Assembly: GCA_006176705.1 (NCBI GenBank)
Contig: QRFJ01000780.1
Coordinates: 992,001-1,056,000 of the forward strand
Direction of reading: 5' to 3'
Length of the DNA stretch: 64,000 nucleotides
DNA from: Cocos nucifera
Lineage: Eukaryota; Streptophyta; Magnoliopsida; Arecales; Arecaceae
Below the pieces are notes generated by a model. The model saw nothing but the letters and a program-made list of their open reading frames with translations, did no database searches and had not been told where the DNA came from. This document shows, one piece after another, positions 33,806 through 48,200 of the stretch. The translations under genes and the position numbers were made by a program. Every line of letters begins with the position of its first letter. The first letter of the stretch is position 1.

Positions 33806-36341
33806 TGAAGAGAATAATGCAGGATTTGCAGTGCTACTTTTAAAAACTTTTTCAAAAATCATAAAAATTATAGTAAAATTAATTAATCTAATTAATTAAT
33901 TATTGATCATATTAGATTAATAAATTCTACATAAAAGGATCGAAACATAACATGCATGCATTTATATAGATCTGAAAAGAAAAACTATGTAGTAAACAGT
34001 TTACTCCATCTACATGTTCAGAATACAATACCTTACGTGGATAGTCAATTGCCATGATCTAATCATTGTCTAGGAGGTTCGCTGGTCATAATGTAGCCAC
34101 ACAAATATCTGACCTCCATGGATTGTCCACACGAGGCTCCTGATCCTGATCAGCTCCTTTCGAGTGCTAGCTCGATGAAGAATGTTTCTGACGGCTAGAT
34201 CAGATCGAATAGTTTCGATCTCCCTCCATCGTAACTTTGGATGCTTTAGATCAGTAGTAGGGGTAGAAAAGAGGATGAGGAAGCACTCCACAAAATCTTG
34301 TAAAAATCTGATGCTCAGATCTTACAAAATCAAAATAGGAACCCTAGATCATGAACTAGGGCTACGCAGCACCCAAACCCTAGTGCCCAATTTTTTTCCT
34401 CAATTTTTCTTCTCAGATTTTTTTCTTATTTTTTTTCAGGCTATGGAAGGGCTCACGTACTAGAGGAGAGGAGTCTTAAAAAAACTTTCACCTAGAAAAA
34501 ATTCCAAAAATTTTATAGAGGGCGCACAAGAGAAGGTGGCATGGAGAAAAGGTAAGATAAGGGAGTTGTTTCATTCAAATTCAAACTGTATTTGAATTTG
34601 AATGGCAACTAATCTTACCTTATCTCTCTAGGACGTGGAAAGAAGGGGCGTGAGCCCTCTTTACATGGAAAAACATTTATGAGAAATCTTTTCTCATGGA
34701 GAATAGAATGACGCAAACAAGGGTGATGTGGCACATGTCAAGACTAGGTCAAACCAATCTTAAAACCTCTCATCCAATTGAACCAACCCAATCCAAATTG
34801 GTTAGGCCCAATTAGACCAGATTAAACCTAATTAATTTAGGCTCAATTAGGCTTAGTTAAATCTTAATCAAATCAAAAATTAATTAAGCCCAACTCCTAA
34901 TCAAATCAGGGATCATACTTTCTCGATGATTAGATCATCTTATAACCTAATCAAGTCAAACCCAACTGAATCTAATTCAATTAGACTTGATCCAAAAATA
35001 ATTACTCAATCAAATTAAGTTAATTAATGATCAAATTACTAATAAAACTTTTTATAAATTTAGAGTCCAAATCCAATGGATATTCGGACAATAGAGTCCT
35101 ATCAAAATGAAACTCTTGATCGAAGAGTCCCAAACTAGTGGGACTCTTGATCCCGATGTCCGAAATAAGTGAAACTTGTGATTGTAGAGTCATAACCCTC
35201 AATCACAAAGTCCCAGATAAGTAGGATTCAGAGTTCCAGAGCAGTAGGACTCTTGGTCGAAGAGTCCTAGTTTAGTGGGACTCTTGACCATAGACTCCTA
35301 GACATTGAGACTCAGTATCCTAATCCAGTAGAACTCTCGGTTGAAGAGTTTCAATCTAGTGAAACTCTTGACCATAGAGTCCCAGTCGAGTGGAACTTTT
35401 TACCAACCATCGGATTAGATAGGAATCTCTAATGTGTGTGACTCCGTAGGTCCGAATCTAAGTCGGTAGCACATAAACCAATTTTTCTACTAATCAAAGT
35501 GACTATCTAGCAATGGTACCCGACGTCTAGATAAATCGAATAGTCGCAATCGCAACATTCAAAACCTACATGAATATGGTTACTGTATAATTCATTCCTT
35601 TGACCTCTGTACACAGGATGACTTTAGGATTTTACTGTCAATCCTAAAAGATACATCCAAATCGTGTCTCAAAGTAATTAGTTCTGTGACCCCTCATAAG
35701 AACTACCCTGGCCAAGGCTTTGCTAAATTGAAATACTATTGAATACAACTCCTAAAATCAGGAGTGGTTAATTCTATTTTGATACATGCACCGACTCCTC
35801 AAGTACTTAACTATGCCTAGAAACCTTCCATCACTGAATTAGAAATTTAGATAGTCCGACATCAAAGCATAATGAGTTGCTTGAAAGTCACCATGGTGAT
35901 CTCAGATCAAAGGGACAGTTATACCCATATTCTATCAGAGCAAATCTTGATAGTAGAAAAGCTCTAGAGTTGGTCACGTTCAGTGTAGATGTACCCATAT
36001 ACCTCACTTGCATGCCATACCAATGTCTCAACACTCTTTAGTTACGAGGACAACCAATCTATATGGCACACAATGACCTATACTCGATAAACGTTGTCAT
36101 CCTAAGTAACAACATATCATTTGGTCATAAATAATTTTAAGGACTAAACGATAAATACTTTTTTATCAAATTCTAGATAGTCGTAAGGATTTCATCATAA
36201 CACAGAAGTTTATTAGAAGACAACAAAATTTATGATGAAAAATACTAAAATAATTTTATTAATTAATAATTTATATACAAGTATAACAAGTAGCACAACT
36301 ATCAACAGACTGATGATTGACTTTGAAACACATTTCCAACA
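33806..36341 (-). mobile_element. Copia 5' LTR
   Basis: 2,536 bases. Minus strand starts TGTTGGAAATGTG and ends CTCTTCA. It is uninterrupted and shows the empty target site of the nested solo LTR (GGGACTCTTGATCCC). It holds the TATA box at 34511 and the hairpin repeats at 35060-35400. Confidence 0.92.
34511..34520 (-). promoter_or_regulatory. TATA box in Copia 5' LTR
   Basis: CTCTATAAAA on the minus strand, conserved in both LTRs. It places the start of transcription near 34480 and gives a U3 of about 1.85 kb. Confidence 0.65.
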
Positions 36342-38844
36342 GAGACTGCAACACAAATCGGAGATTCATCAAATGAAAATCCGCTCGAAGTGCTCGCTTC
36401 TCATAGATCCCTCTTGATGGTTAATCTAAAAATTATTCTTTGGATCTCTTGGATACTCCAAGAGATGAAGATAAGAGGAGAAATAACGAAGAAATCCAAT
36501 CCTTGGACCTCCCTAAAATCAGAAATAAAATATATGAGGAAAAGCCCTATGAGAAGATAAATCTTCTCTTTCAAGACATCAACGATTGATGTCCTGAAAA
36601 CATCTCTAGGACAAGAGGAGATCTTCTCCTCTAGACTTTTTTCATGTTTCTAAATCTTACATTCTCTAATTTTTTTCATAGAAAAATCTTACAAAAATAT
36701 GGAGAAGAAGTATTCTCAAAGAAATCCTAAGAGAAGACCTTCTTCTCTTATTCTTTTTTCATCAGGACATGATCAGATTATGTCCAAAAATGATCACCAT
36801 ACCCTAATACTTTGGAGCACAATCCTCATGCTCTCTTTCTCTCTCTCTCTCTCTCTCAGATTGTTATCATATAAAAATCATATAAAATAAACAAAGAAGG
36901 ATTAGAAATAAATCTCTAAGAGAAAATAGTTTTTCTCTTACCTTTCTCTCTTCAAGACATCAACAATTGATGTCTTAATGGAAGGCTCTTCTCCAAGAAT
37001 CTTGGCGCCCCAAACCACCCACGCCATCCTCTCTCTCTTCTATTTTTAGTGAATATCCTAGAATTTTTTATGCTAAAAAAATAATAGGAGGCATCCCAAG
37101 ATAATAGGAAGATTAGGTCAAGTGACCTAGTCGAATAAGAAAACTAAGAGGAGATTAGGGGTGTCCAACTCTTAGATGCCTCCCCAGATTTTTTGTGCGT
37201 GGAAAGCCTCAAACCATTGCCCAAAGTGAGAAGAAAAAGGGCGACAAAAAAAAGATATGAGGCATGGGTTAATTTCCATAAAGAGAGGAGGAGAGTTTTA
37301 ACAAATTAAAACTCTTATTTAGTTTAACTCATTCAAACTAACTTCCAAATAAGATCAAGTCAAATTTGTATCTAAAAACCTGAGATTATGAGGCATGGAG
37401 AAGCTATCTTAGGCATGGAAAATCATGTAAAAAATTCTAAAATTAATTAGTGGGCATGGAATCTCTAATATGGCACAAGAAAAGGAGTCCTAGTCTAACT
37501 AGGACTCTCCTATTTTGACTAAATCAAAGCCATCTTAAATTCAATTTAAATCTCATTTAAATTAGATTTAAGTCAACCTAATTAATAGATAATCTTAATC
37601 CAATTAAGAATCTATTTAAATCATATTTAAATCTAATTTAATTTTTAATCAAATTAGGTGCACTCAAGACGAATAGAAACTTATTCTTTCTTGCAATTGG
37701 CTTATCCAATAAATCAATTAGACTTAATCCAATTAAGTCCAAACCAATTCTAATTAAATCTAATTCAATTAAACTTGATCTCAGCCCAATTGCTCAATCA
37801 AATTGAGCCAATTAGCAATCTAATTGCTAATCGATCCTTCTGCAATACTTGCATTAAGTCAAACATCAATCGTATTGATTGTTTGACCTTAGAACGATTC
37901 TCAATCATCAATTAACCATCTGATCAGGTTACAATCTCTAATATGTATGATCTCATAGGTTCGAATCTAATCCGATAGTATAGAAATAAATTTTTGTACC
38001 AATTAAAGTAACCATCTAGCAATGGTTTTTGATGTTCGAATAGGTCGAATGTATGTAAAACAACATTCTTAGAACCCTAGCCCATGGTTACCGTATAATT
38101 CATTCCTTTGATCAATAATGCCCAAGACAACTTCAAGTATGCTGTCAACACTCATATAAGTCATCTCTGTGTTTCAAAATTTTATAAATCCTATGACTCC
38201 TCACAAGAATTATCCAGACCTAGATTTTGCTAAATTGAAACACAACGAGACATTCTCTTCCTGAAGCTAATCAGGAGTGGTCAATCCCATCTTGACTCAC
38301 ACACCAATTTTATAAGTACTTGACTATACCCAAAAATCTTCAAAACCTATATTAGAAATACAGGCAGTTCGACACCAAAGTATAGTGAGTTACTTGTAAG
38401 TCAGCGTGGTGATCTCAGGTCGGAGGGACACTTATACCCATTGATTTTAGCTAGCTACTCTTGACAGTAGAGTGCTACAGTGGTCACGTTCAATACAGAT
38501 GTACTCCTATATCTCACTTAGATGTCATACCAGTATCTCCACACCATTTGGTTATGAGAACAACCAACACATATGGCATACAGCGATCTATACTCGATAA
38601 GTTATCGTCCTTATTAATAACTTATCATTTGATCGTGAATAGTTTGAGAACCATCCGATAAATTTTTTTTTATCAATTGATTGTGGTTCTGAGTACTTCA
38701 TCATAATTTAGAAGTTTACTTAAGAAAGATAGAACTTCTATGATGAACGAACTAAATAATTATTATTATTAGATAATTTATATACTAATTTCAATCATCT
38801 ATCACTTAGATGATTGACTTTAGAATATATTTTCCAATAGGTTG

Positions 38845-40450
38845 GTGGCACTGGAGCCAGGGGAGGAGTTGGGAAGGGGGTTGGTGGTGCTAGAGCCAGG
38901 AGAGGGGAGGGGAGAGGATTTGGTGGTCATGCGTACGAAGGTGCAGCGCGGATGGCCGTGACCTGGGCCTCACGTGATGGGGGCGAGGGTTGGGGGAGGA
39001 AGGGAAAGAGATGGAAAAAATATTTGAAGAGGAAAAGAAAAAATATTATTATTTTATCATTAATAATAATTTAAAATATTATTCTTAAATAATAATAAAG
39101 TAGTATTTTAAAAAAATTAAAAAAAAATAATATTTTAAAAATAAAAGTAGGAGAGGGATAAGAGACGAAAATATCATTTTTAAAAAAAATATTATTCTTA
39201 AAAATAAAATATTATAAAAATAATAATAATAATTTTTAGAAATATTAATTTATTATTATTTTAAAAAGATAATATATCATTTTCTAATTTTAAAAATAAT
39301 AACATACTAATTTATTTTTTATTTTTAAAAAAATAATATATTTCGATATCTGAATCGATCCATTGGATCAGATCAAATCAAATCAAATAAATTATCCGTA
39401 AATAGAGTATGATATTTTATCGATTTGAAAGTCAAATCTCTGCATTTAATAGCTTTCGAAAGTTTAGAAGATATTAATAATGAAGTATATCGCTTTCCAT
39501 TTTTTCTGCCCCTCCAAATTTTTCTCTCTTTACTGGAAGGATGGTAACGGAGGCACCATGGGCAAGCAAAGGGATGGGCGGCAGAATCGAGCCCTTCTGT
39601 CCTCCAAAAAAAAAAGATGAGTTTAATAATATCTTTTCTAAATATTTTTTTAATTTTTTTTTATTGTTATTTTTTTTGTGTTCAGTTAATTTTTTGGATG
39701 ATACAAAAAATTAAAATAGTGGTGTTATGAGTATTCAGCAGGTAAGAAAATAAGGAAAGATGAGTGCTGACCGAAAATTAAGGAATAAAAAATAATAATT
39801 ATGGAAAAAAAGAAAAAAAAAAGAAAAAAAAAAAGAAAAGAAAAAAGAAAAGAAGAAAGAGAGAGTTTCTCTCTCTTCCTTCCTTCATGGTGGTGCTGGG
39901 GGCGACGATACCAGCAAGAGCACCGGAGGGTGCAATCAGAATCGATATTTGCTAAGAGAGAAGAAAAGCGGTGGTGGGGTGGCAGGGGGTGGGGCGGCAC
40001 CAACAGGTGCAGGAAAAAAATGTGAAGAAGTGAGGAGGCGGGGATGTAATTGGGATCGACATTTGTCGAGAGAGAAGAAGAGTCATGATGGGACAGGAGG
40101 ATGGAATGGTGTGGAGAAGGTATGAGAACAAGAAGGAAAAGAAAAAATAATAAAAAAATATTATTTTATAAAGAAGAAAGAAAAAAAAAAGAGAAATAGA
40201 GCTTCTCTCTCTTCATTCAATGGTGGCATCGGAGGTGGCAGTACTAATAGAGATACTGAAGGGTGCGATCAAGATTGACATTTACCGAGAGAGGAGAGTG
40301 GAGAGACGACATTGGCGAGCACGGAGAAGATATAAGAAGAAGAAAGAGGACGAGGGTGCAATAGAAATCGACGTTTATCAAAAGAGAAGGAGAGCTGTGG
40401 TAGAACTATAAAAAGGTACGATGGCACCGACGAGCGCATAGAAGATATGA
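38845..40450. repeat. GC/GA-rich and AT-rich repetitive DNA with tandem units
   Basis: 38845-39000 resembles the GC-rich flank at 22690-22830. 39000-39350 is AAT/TTA-rich. From 39840 four degenerate units carry GGGTGCAATCAGAATCGA followed by TATTTGC.AAGAGAGAAG (near 39930, 40040, 40260 and 40345), with A-rich spacers and GCTTCTCTCTCTTC blocks. Open frames here are purine-composition artefacts. Confidence 0.6.
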
Positions 40451-42294
40451 GAACATAAAAAAAATAATAATAATAAAATATTATTTTATAAAATAATAAA
40501 AAATATAATATATATAATAAATAAATAAATAAAATATTAAAAAATTAAAAAAATATTTATTATGATATTTATTATTAAAAATTTTAATAATTATAGACCG
40601 TAATTATCCACCCATGCAACATGCGGTTCTTCGAGTAGTTTAATGTTAAAACAATGAGGAAAAGAAAAGAACAAAAAATTTGGTTTAGCCCTATGATAAT
40701 CCCGAGTGAACTAAAAACCAAAGTACAAAATTGTAAAACTAAGAATCGGACACTGGCATGCCTCAGCCGCCGGTTCACAACTCATAAGGACTCGCTCTTG
40801 GTGTTGGAGGTCCAGGGCTCAAAATTGGTATGACACAACCATTCTATTGCTAAAAAAAAAAAATTCTCAAAAACGTTTACTACTTCAAAAAAAAAAAAAG
40901 TATATGATAATGATAGGCAATCAAGCATGGACATGGAGATGGATATAATAAAATAAATATCATTAAGAAAGAACAAAATATTGTTAATATTTTGCAATCA
41001 ATAAATACGTATTCTTTTATATATTGTATAGTAGCATGGCAACAAAATAAGTTCATACCTTGTACAATAGCATCAACATTCACAAGTTGTGTCATTTAAT
41101 CATCACTCGAACACATTAATTACATACTGCATTTCATACAACAATACCAATATCATAAACCCCAAAATGGATCATCTACTTAAAAGATTGACATTCATCA
41201 AAAGTATAAAAGAAAAAAAAAAAAAAAAAAAAAGGAAATGGACCCTCACCCCATCATTATTAGAGGTATTAGAAAAGTATCTTGGACATATCCAAAAAAT
41301 ATTCAAAATTATTTTACAAGTAACAAAATAGAATGATTTAAAATAAACATTTCTAGAAGCATCCAAGTGCAGATTTCAACACATATCCAACGCAGACACA
41401 TGGTTATCGGAACCATTCTAACCGATTGGGTTCCTCATTCTAGAAGTTTAAGAACCGGTCACGTATTAATCGGTAGGAAGCAAGAGCTAGAAGTCCTAGA
41501 TACATTTTCTGTTAACTAACACATCACTCAGAGACCTCTGCAACAAGCTAATGGCACCATCACACCATACAAAACTGTCAACAGTCTTTGGTAGGTTATC
41601 ATACCTGATACGCAAATGGTGTAACGTGAATGTTACCCTGCCCATAAACACAACCAAGTCAAACCTGGCCATTGTCAGGAAAGGAAATATGATTCCTGCT
41701 CCGCCATTCAATTCTAACCAGTATTATGCCCTCTATCAAAAACTTGTTAGGGCTAACGATGGAGCAAGTTTCTATCAATATGAAGGGTGCCAAATGGACA
41801 GCTTTCAGTCAGCCGATCAACAGATATACCATAACCATGACATTAAATAAGCTGAATTCCCAGTACTAAAGTCAGGTCTCTTGAGTCCTGTTTCACCATT
41901 CATTCTGAGTAGATTAATTTCGCTAGGGGTAGGCATAATTGGAGCATTAGTTACCAACAAGACGCATAACACCTTTATTCTCTCTCATAAGGACAGGCAA
42001 CAGATTAGTAGAACCATGAAGAAGCTATGCGGCAATTGTAGATCATTTTTAGTAAAACTATGGATCTTCAACAGCTATGTTAAAGGTTGTTGATAGGCCC
42101 AAGTAGTACCGGAAGTAGCTTAAGAATAGAAATGATGCCAATAATTAAAAATTATAGCAAGCATTATGAAGACATTTAGCTGACTCTTCACATGATAAAA
42201 CCTTGATATCCTTGAATTTTAATTATTTTATCCAATATACACATGGTGTACAACAAACCTTTGATACAACATGTAAGCATACTGATATGTCATT
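40451..42294. other. Downstream of cyclin-T gene, no separate gene seen
   Basis: AT-rich sequence that includes the 3' untranslated region of the minus-strand cyclin-T gene next to 42294. Open frames (41551-41850 plus, 41496-41711 minus) have no recognisable domain. The polyadenylation site was not identified. Confidence 0.5.
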
Positions 42295-45200
42295 TTAGAC
42301 GAGTTCCATCAACTGCTGTGAAACATCTGCAATGCAAACAGTGAAATTGAAAAATGGTGCTCAGTGTCATTAATAAAGGTCAACAAGATGCTCAAACGAT
42401 AGAAAATAACTCCACTACCTTGAAGAATTGATGGTGTTGTCTGGAATTCATGCCAAAAAATATGTTGAAAAGCAAGATCATAATTTAGGAATTTGGCAGC
42501 AAGGAATGCAGCCCCGGCAGCAATATGATGGGGCTTAAATTGAAGCCAAAGTGAACTCCGAAGTCTGCAATCAAATAAAAATATTGAAAGAGATATATCA
42601 GATTATAAAGGAAAGCATCCAACAAAAATTGAGGATAATAAACTTAATAGGCAAACCATCCTTCCACAACAATGCTATGTGCAAAAAGCTTGAAGTCTTT
42701 TCTTTGGTAAGTGAAAGTCTCAAGTCATTTCCACATAAACATAAGCCACATCAGTTCGTGTAACTAAGATTAAAACAGCAGAACAGCAGGATTTCATATA
42801 GCAGCTAAGCAAGCTATTATGCCAATGTCTCCTTACCAACTACAAAGCAGCCATCCAGGTGATATATTATCTGAGAATCTTCTGTAGAAATGCTGTCATA
42901 GTGCTAAGCTATAGCAGCATTATGTGCCTTTGGGAACTATGCATCAAGTCCTGGACCCAAGAATGCTCAAGGGGCACTTGCCTTTCCCGAAATCCAAAAA
43001 CATTATACAATCAGTAAAAGTAGGAGAGAATTGTGACACAGAAGAGAGAATAAAAACTTCTCCCATGGATGCTTCTAGCTTCTGCTTATCAATGCTATCT
43101 CACACATGACTAATAAGATTTCCTGCACCATGCCGAGACTGACCATGCATGTGCTTTTCTGAACTGCTAATACGTTTTCAAAGATGTGTAAGTTGAGATG
43201 TAAATGGGTACCATGTGCTTTGTGAAAAATGATAAAGAGATGTACATTTCCATTCCTTTGCTGTGTATAGGAAATTGGAGGCAAGCATGTAGGCTTCAAC
43301 TAATTGATTGAGACAAGGTGCAATTTCAAACAATACAAAAACAACCACATGATTGATAGAAGACTGAGTGATTTATAGGTCTCACTCACTTCCTCACCCA
43401 CAAGTTCACATTTTATAAATCAGCAGGAGAGACATGCTATACAGATTGACAAATGAAATCTTTTGATTAAATAGAACCAACATGGTAACGCAATATCTTT
43501 TGCAATTAAATAACATAATATGTTTTGTTGTGAGAGTTTTTCGTGTAACATGGTACACATCTTTGACTGTGTTATATGCACATCCAAGTTACAAATTTAG
43601 AAAAAATCCTTCAAAAAAAAAACATATTTTCTTATCAGCAGGACAGAGAGCAACTTGTCACTCACAAGAATCCTCTTAAATGCATCGAAAGATTAAGTTT
43701 ATTCAGTTGCCTTTTCATTAAAACATTGGGAGGCCACGAAGGTAGCAGTACTCAATCTGGAATCACATATTCAAATAATTCATGCATTGATGATTCTTGG
43801 TGTTTATCTTTCACTTATCTTTGAGTTTAGTTAATGTAGTCATATTATGATAGCGATTGTTTTGCCTAGACATTTTCATCCATTGCCTGCATGCACAAGG
43901 GAGCATAATCAAGAAAAAAGGTCATTTTGATATTTTGCCATTTCATGTGAGAATTTCACCCAGACTCGAAAAGTCATCGACTGGCTTTGCTAGGGAGTAA
44001 GCTGAAATAAATTAAATATAAAACAATAATTTGCAGAGATGACCAAACATTTGCAAAAATTAGAGGACAAACAGGATGGGACAAGAAAATAAAATTGGAA
44101 TATGGCATGTGTGAGGCAAAATGTTTGCTTAAAACTCAAGCAGAAAAATGGAAGTAAAACTTTCTGAGATAGAAAGTGAAACTCAACAAGAAATGACCCC
44201 CAAGTGTCAGATATCTCAAATTAAGAAAAAAGAATGAACACAACTGCACTACAGGTGAAATAGGTTTGCAGGTCTATTAGTGATCAATTATAACCAACTG
44301 GTGAATTGGTTTGAGATTTTTCATGCAATATGTCCAAATTGCACTGCTGCTCAACTTTGGATGTGTATTCAGATGTGTAACTATATTATATAGTATATAC
44401 ACATATATATATTTATATATACATATATATATATATATACACACATATATACTTAAAAAAAGGCTTTCCATGAACAGCATAAGAATCCTCCAGCTAAGAA
44501 TATCACACAGGTCAGCACGTAATTCTCGTGAAGAAAGACCCTGCAATTTATGCCATATCAAAATATCAATATGCCATACTACGAAAAACAATGTAGAATA
44601 AATAGTTTGAATACAAAAACACGGCCAATGTTGGAACCAGTAAAATTTTATGTAACTCTTTCCATAGTGCTAAGAAGATAACACACGTAAGACTTACAAT
44701 TGGAAGTATACAACATATGTACAGGGAAACATCAAGTACCTTGATGTTTTTATTTGCCTGGCATCTAAAAAAAAAAATCACCTAAAGACCCAGAAGAAGA
44801 CATTGAATATGTTCAATTTCGTTTGGAATGATACAGTTTTATTTTATGAGTTTTACAAAAGCACCATCTCAGTGAGACAAATTTCCAAAATAAGAGACAG
44901 GACACAAAGTCACATCAGTACATGAATATCTCCCCTAATAATTAGAGGAACCTGAACATCAAAATACAATCCTTAAGCAATAGGGAGTATAAGAAGGGGA
45001 GAAGCAGGAAGGGTGGGGAGGAGGAGGAGAAGAACAAGGAGGACAAGAAGAGTTTGCTCAACAATTTGTTGTACAATAAATATTTAAACCAAGTAACTAA
45101 ATACTCTCCTATTGTTTAAAGGCACTATTTCATGGCACCATTTCATGTATGCAATAACTTGATGGCATATGCAGTAGTATATATGATGATAACCATCTTC

Positions 45201-48200
45201 CAGTGTTGCTGCCAAAGGCAGCTGGCCTGTGATGCACAGGCCCTTAATGGCACCAAACCATATGACATCTGAAGTTGCATGGACAAGATGATCACAGCAC
45301 GGCTCCAAAGAATATATTTAGAAGTGAAACATAGACAATGAAACTTAGCAAATTGGTCCATAATAACACAATCCAATGTCAATAAAAAATATTTCAGTAA
45401 CAATTATATTGACATAAATCTTAAATATCTCTTGAGTTGTATCTATTCTAGAGCACCTTAACAAAGTCTTTCTGCCACAGAAACAAGAAACAAAAAACAG
45501 AAAAACTTACACACTTCTTTAATAGCACCATAAGGCAAAAAGAAAAAAGAAAACAAGAATTTTTAGCATGATAACTCACATTACAAGAATCTCAGTCATT
45601 CTATAATCTATATGCAAATCTGCTAGGGCTGGAATATCCAAGAAGTATTGGTAAAAATCTATCATAGAAGTCCAAAGGACAGTAATAATTCTTCAATTAG
45701 GAAAGTATCATGGCTGGTTTACAAGGAGAATCAAAACAAAGAGTAATGAGCATCCATGAAGTGAGAATTTCCAGAAACATGATGCACTTTGTGACCTTCA
45801 TTTTGAAGGCCAATTTCATCAATGTTTGAAGACATCTTTAGGACTATCAAAACTTGACTGAGTATGTAAGATATAGATTTTTGGATTACAATATGCCTCC
45901 AAAGCAAGGATTTAGGAACCGACACCGATTCCTGCCGTACCATTTTTTTTTTTTCGACTCAATTTTTATTCTAATTTTTTTATAATTTTTAAATTAATTT
46001 AGGATGATATAATAATTCTAAATTCTAACATCCCAAAAAATAAAATAAAAAATTTAAAACAATGCATTAAAAGTATTTAATATACAACTCTCCAAGATAT
46101 AAAAAAATAATTTACTAACCTCAAGATATCTATTGATCTAAAATCTTATCGAATATCTATGATGCTCGTGGATATCCGAATCATTCTCATACTCCGAAGG
46201 AACATTAGTCCATCCTTCTATCCAACCAGTACGATAGTCCTGAACATTCATCCCATAAGGTAATCTCTCTGAATTGTAAGACATCTCAGATCTCTCGCTC
46301 AAACTCTAACTCTGAGAGGTGTCCTTGGGATGATGGTATGGCTGTGGAGGGGCCCATCCAAATATGCCAGCAGCAAAATCCGATCCATAAGAAGCTCCAG
46401 GCTGCATAGGATAGTAGCCACTGGAAGACGATGTTTCAAATGCATCATATCCATATCCATATGGATCATAAGCTGTCTGCGGATGGTAGAATCCAGAATA
46501 TGAGGATGATCCAGATACATCCATGGATCCTACGTCACGTGCCAAATCATCTGCAGCTGCATCGTGTGCTGGATGACCTCTGGAAGGCCGTCGTCTATAT
46601 GAAATAGTATCCTCACGGCCTCTATCAGCTCGTGCATCATAGTTCCTATCTTGTGTGGCATATATAAACTGAAACTCACCGATGAATCGAATACCGTCCT
46701 GCGGCTACATCTCATAAACAACAGTTTCTTGTCCTTCAGTTCCTCTCTGGTCATCAGATCCGTCACTACTATCATCACTCACCCTGGTCTCCGAATCTGA
46801 GCCAGCTAACTCCTACACTCTCAAGGATGCTGCAGTTATCTTTCCTTTTGCTTTATTTTTTTCTTACTTTATTGCATCTGAGAGGATGGATCTCTTCTTC
46901 CTGCTTGAGATAGCTGGCTTCGTCTCAAAAATTCTCGCTCAAACATTTGGGAGGATATCTCGGACAAAGAGTCATATGATGAATGACTCCTCTGTGTGCC
47001 CTCAGGCTGTGGCTGATCAGCTGGAATCCTAAGTAGAATATTTGTATCTGCCCATCGCCCTGGATCCATCCTGATCTTCCTAGCTACTAAACTGACTGGT
47101 CATGGAGGAGATCCCGGCTCATCAAGCTCTGGCTTCTACTACTGGCCTGCAAGCCATCCAATCATCGGATCCTCGTCCCCATCAGCATAATCATCCAATA
47201 TCGGATCTATGTACTTCAGTTGTACTTCATCTTGAATACATTTTAACCTCAACCTTAGATTATAATGAACATATACAAGATCGTTGAGGTGCTTCTGTGT
47301 CAGACGGTTCCTCTGTTTGCTGTGGATAAGAGCAAAAATCGATCAATTACGCTCACAACCACTAGAGACTGTCTGGAAAAGAATGTGGATGGCTACAGCT
47401 TTCAAATTTTCTGCAGACTGTCCAAAATGAATCCACCATTCAGCTGCAAAAATATTAACCAAAATTATTTATCATATTTCACGATATTCGTAGGTATGTA
47501 AAGTCAGCAAAGTCTTTTCATTATTGATATGTAATTTATCTAAATTCATCCTCTTTTTGCTTACGATAGCCGATGAGACTCCAAAGTTGTCCATCCCCTC
47601 TCTAAATTGTTTCGTCTGTGAAAAATATTTTTGTTATATTAACAAATATGTAGTTCATTACAGACTGAATTTGGTTAAAATATTAAATACTCATATCTCA
47701 TCCTCTTTAACATATCTCTTGTAGATACATCGATGCAATTTCTGGATCATCCACCATCTTGTATATCATATTACGAAGAACAGTAAGAAGCTTATTATCC
47801 ATATCTATCCCAAGAATGGTGTACTGAAATCTCGGATTTAAATAGTATGCTGTAGATAAATTTCATAAATGAATGAGTAGATTCATACAATTAGAAGAGA
47901 AAAATTTTCAGTAGACTCTTGGATTTGTGCTTACCGACTAGATGCAAATCCCTACCCATCTAATAGTCCCAACGGTGCTCAATAATGTTAATATATTCCT
48001 GGCCATGTTTTGGATCTATCTCACTTATATGTTTCTTTGCCCTCTCCATCATGTGATACAAAAAGCCTATCTAAGGATATCTTTTACTCTCCATGACGCA
48101 AAGCACCTCATATAATAGCTTGATAACCTTCACTATCTTATCAACCCATTGCCAAAATGACTAACTGGTCACCAAGTTCTCCACACGACTTCTCTCAATA

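Larger units (their letters stand above)
23306..36341 (-). mobile_element. Full-length Ty1/Copia retrotransposon with a nested solo LTR
   Basis: Both LTRs, primer site and coding region are present on the minus strand, with the target duplicate GAGAC at 23301-23305 and 36342-36346. In element order: 5' LTR 36341-33806, tRNA-Met primer site 33803-33792, a 1.7-kb leader, gag, protease, integrase, reverse transcriptase, RNase H, then 3' LTR 28113-23306. Integrase before reverse transcriptase is the Copia order. Without the nested insertion it is about 10.8 kb. All frames contain stops or shifts. By eye the LTRs differ at about one base in ten, mainly transitions, so the insertion is old. Confidence 0.93.
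22951..38839 (-). mobile_element. Old solo LTR, outer shell of a three-level nest
   Basis: Parts 22951-23300 and 36347-38839 form one minus-strand LTR of about 2.85 kb, interrupted by the Copia element. The minus-strand start is TATTGGAAAATATATTC (probably TGTTGGAAAAT originally) and the other end is complementary to TGATGGAAAATATACAGG. The 5-base duplicate GGTTG lies at 22946-22950 and 38840-38844. Its right part resembles the LTR of the inserted Copia element (for example ATATGGCATACAGCGATC and the GATGATTGACTTTAGAA end), so the two families are related. No internal coding region belongs to it. Confidence 0.8.

Noticed and set aside
41551..41850. 99-codon plus frame downstream of the cyclin-T gene
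   Set aside because: No recognisable domain and a frame also open on the other strand; likely non-coding flank.
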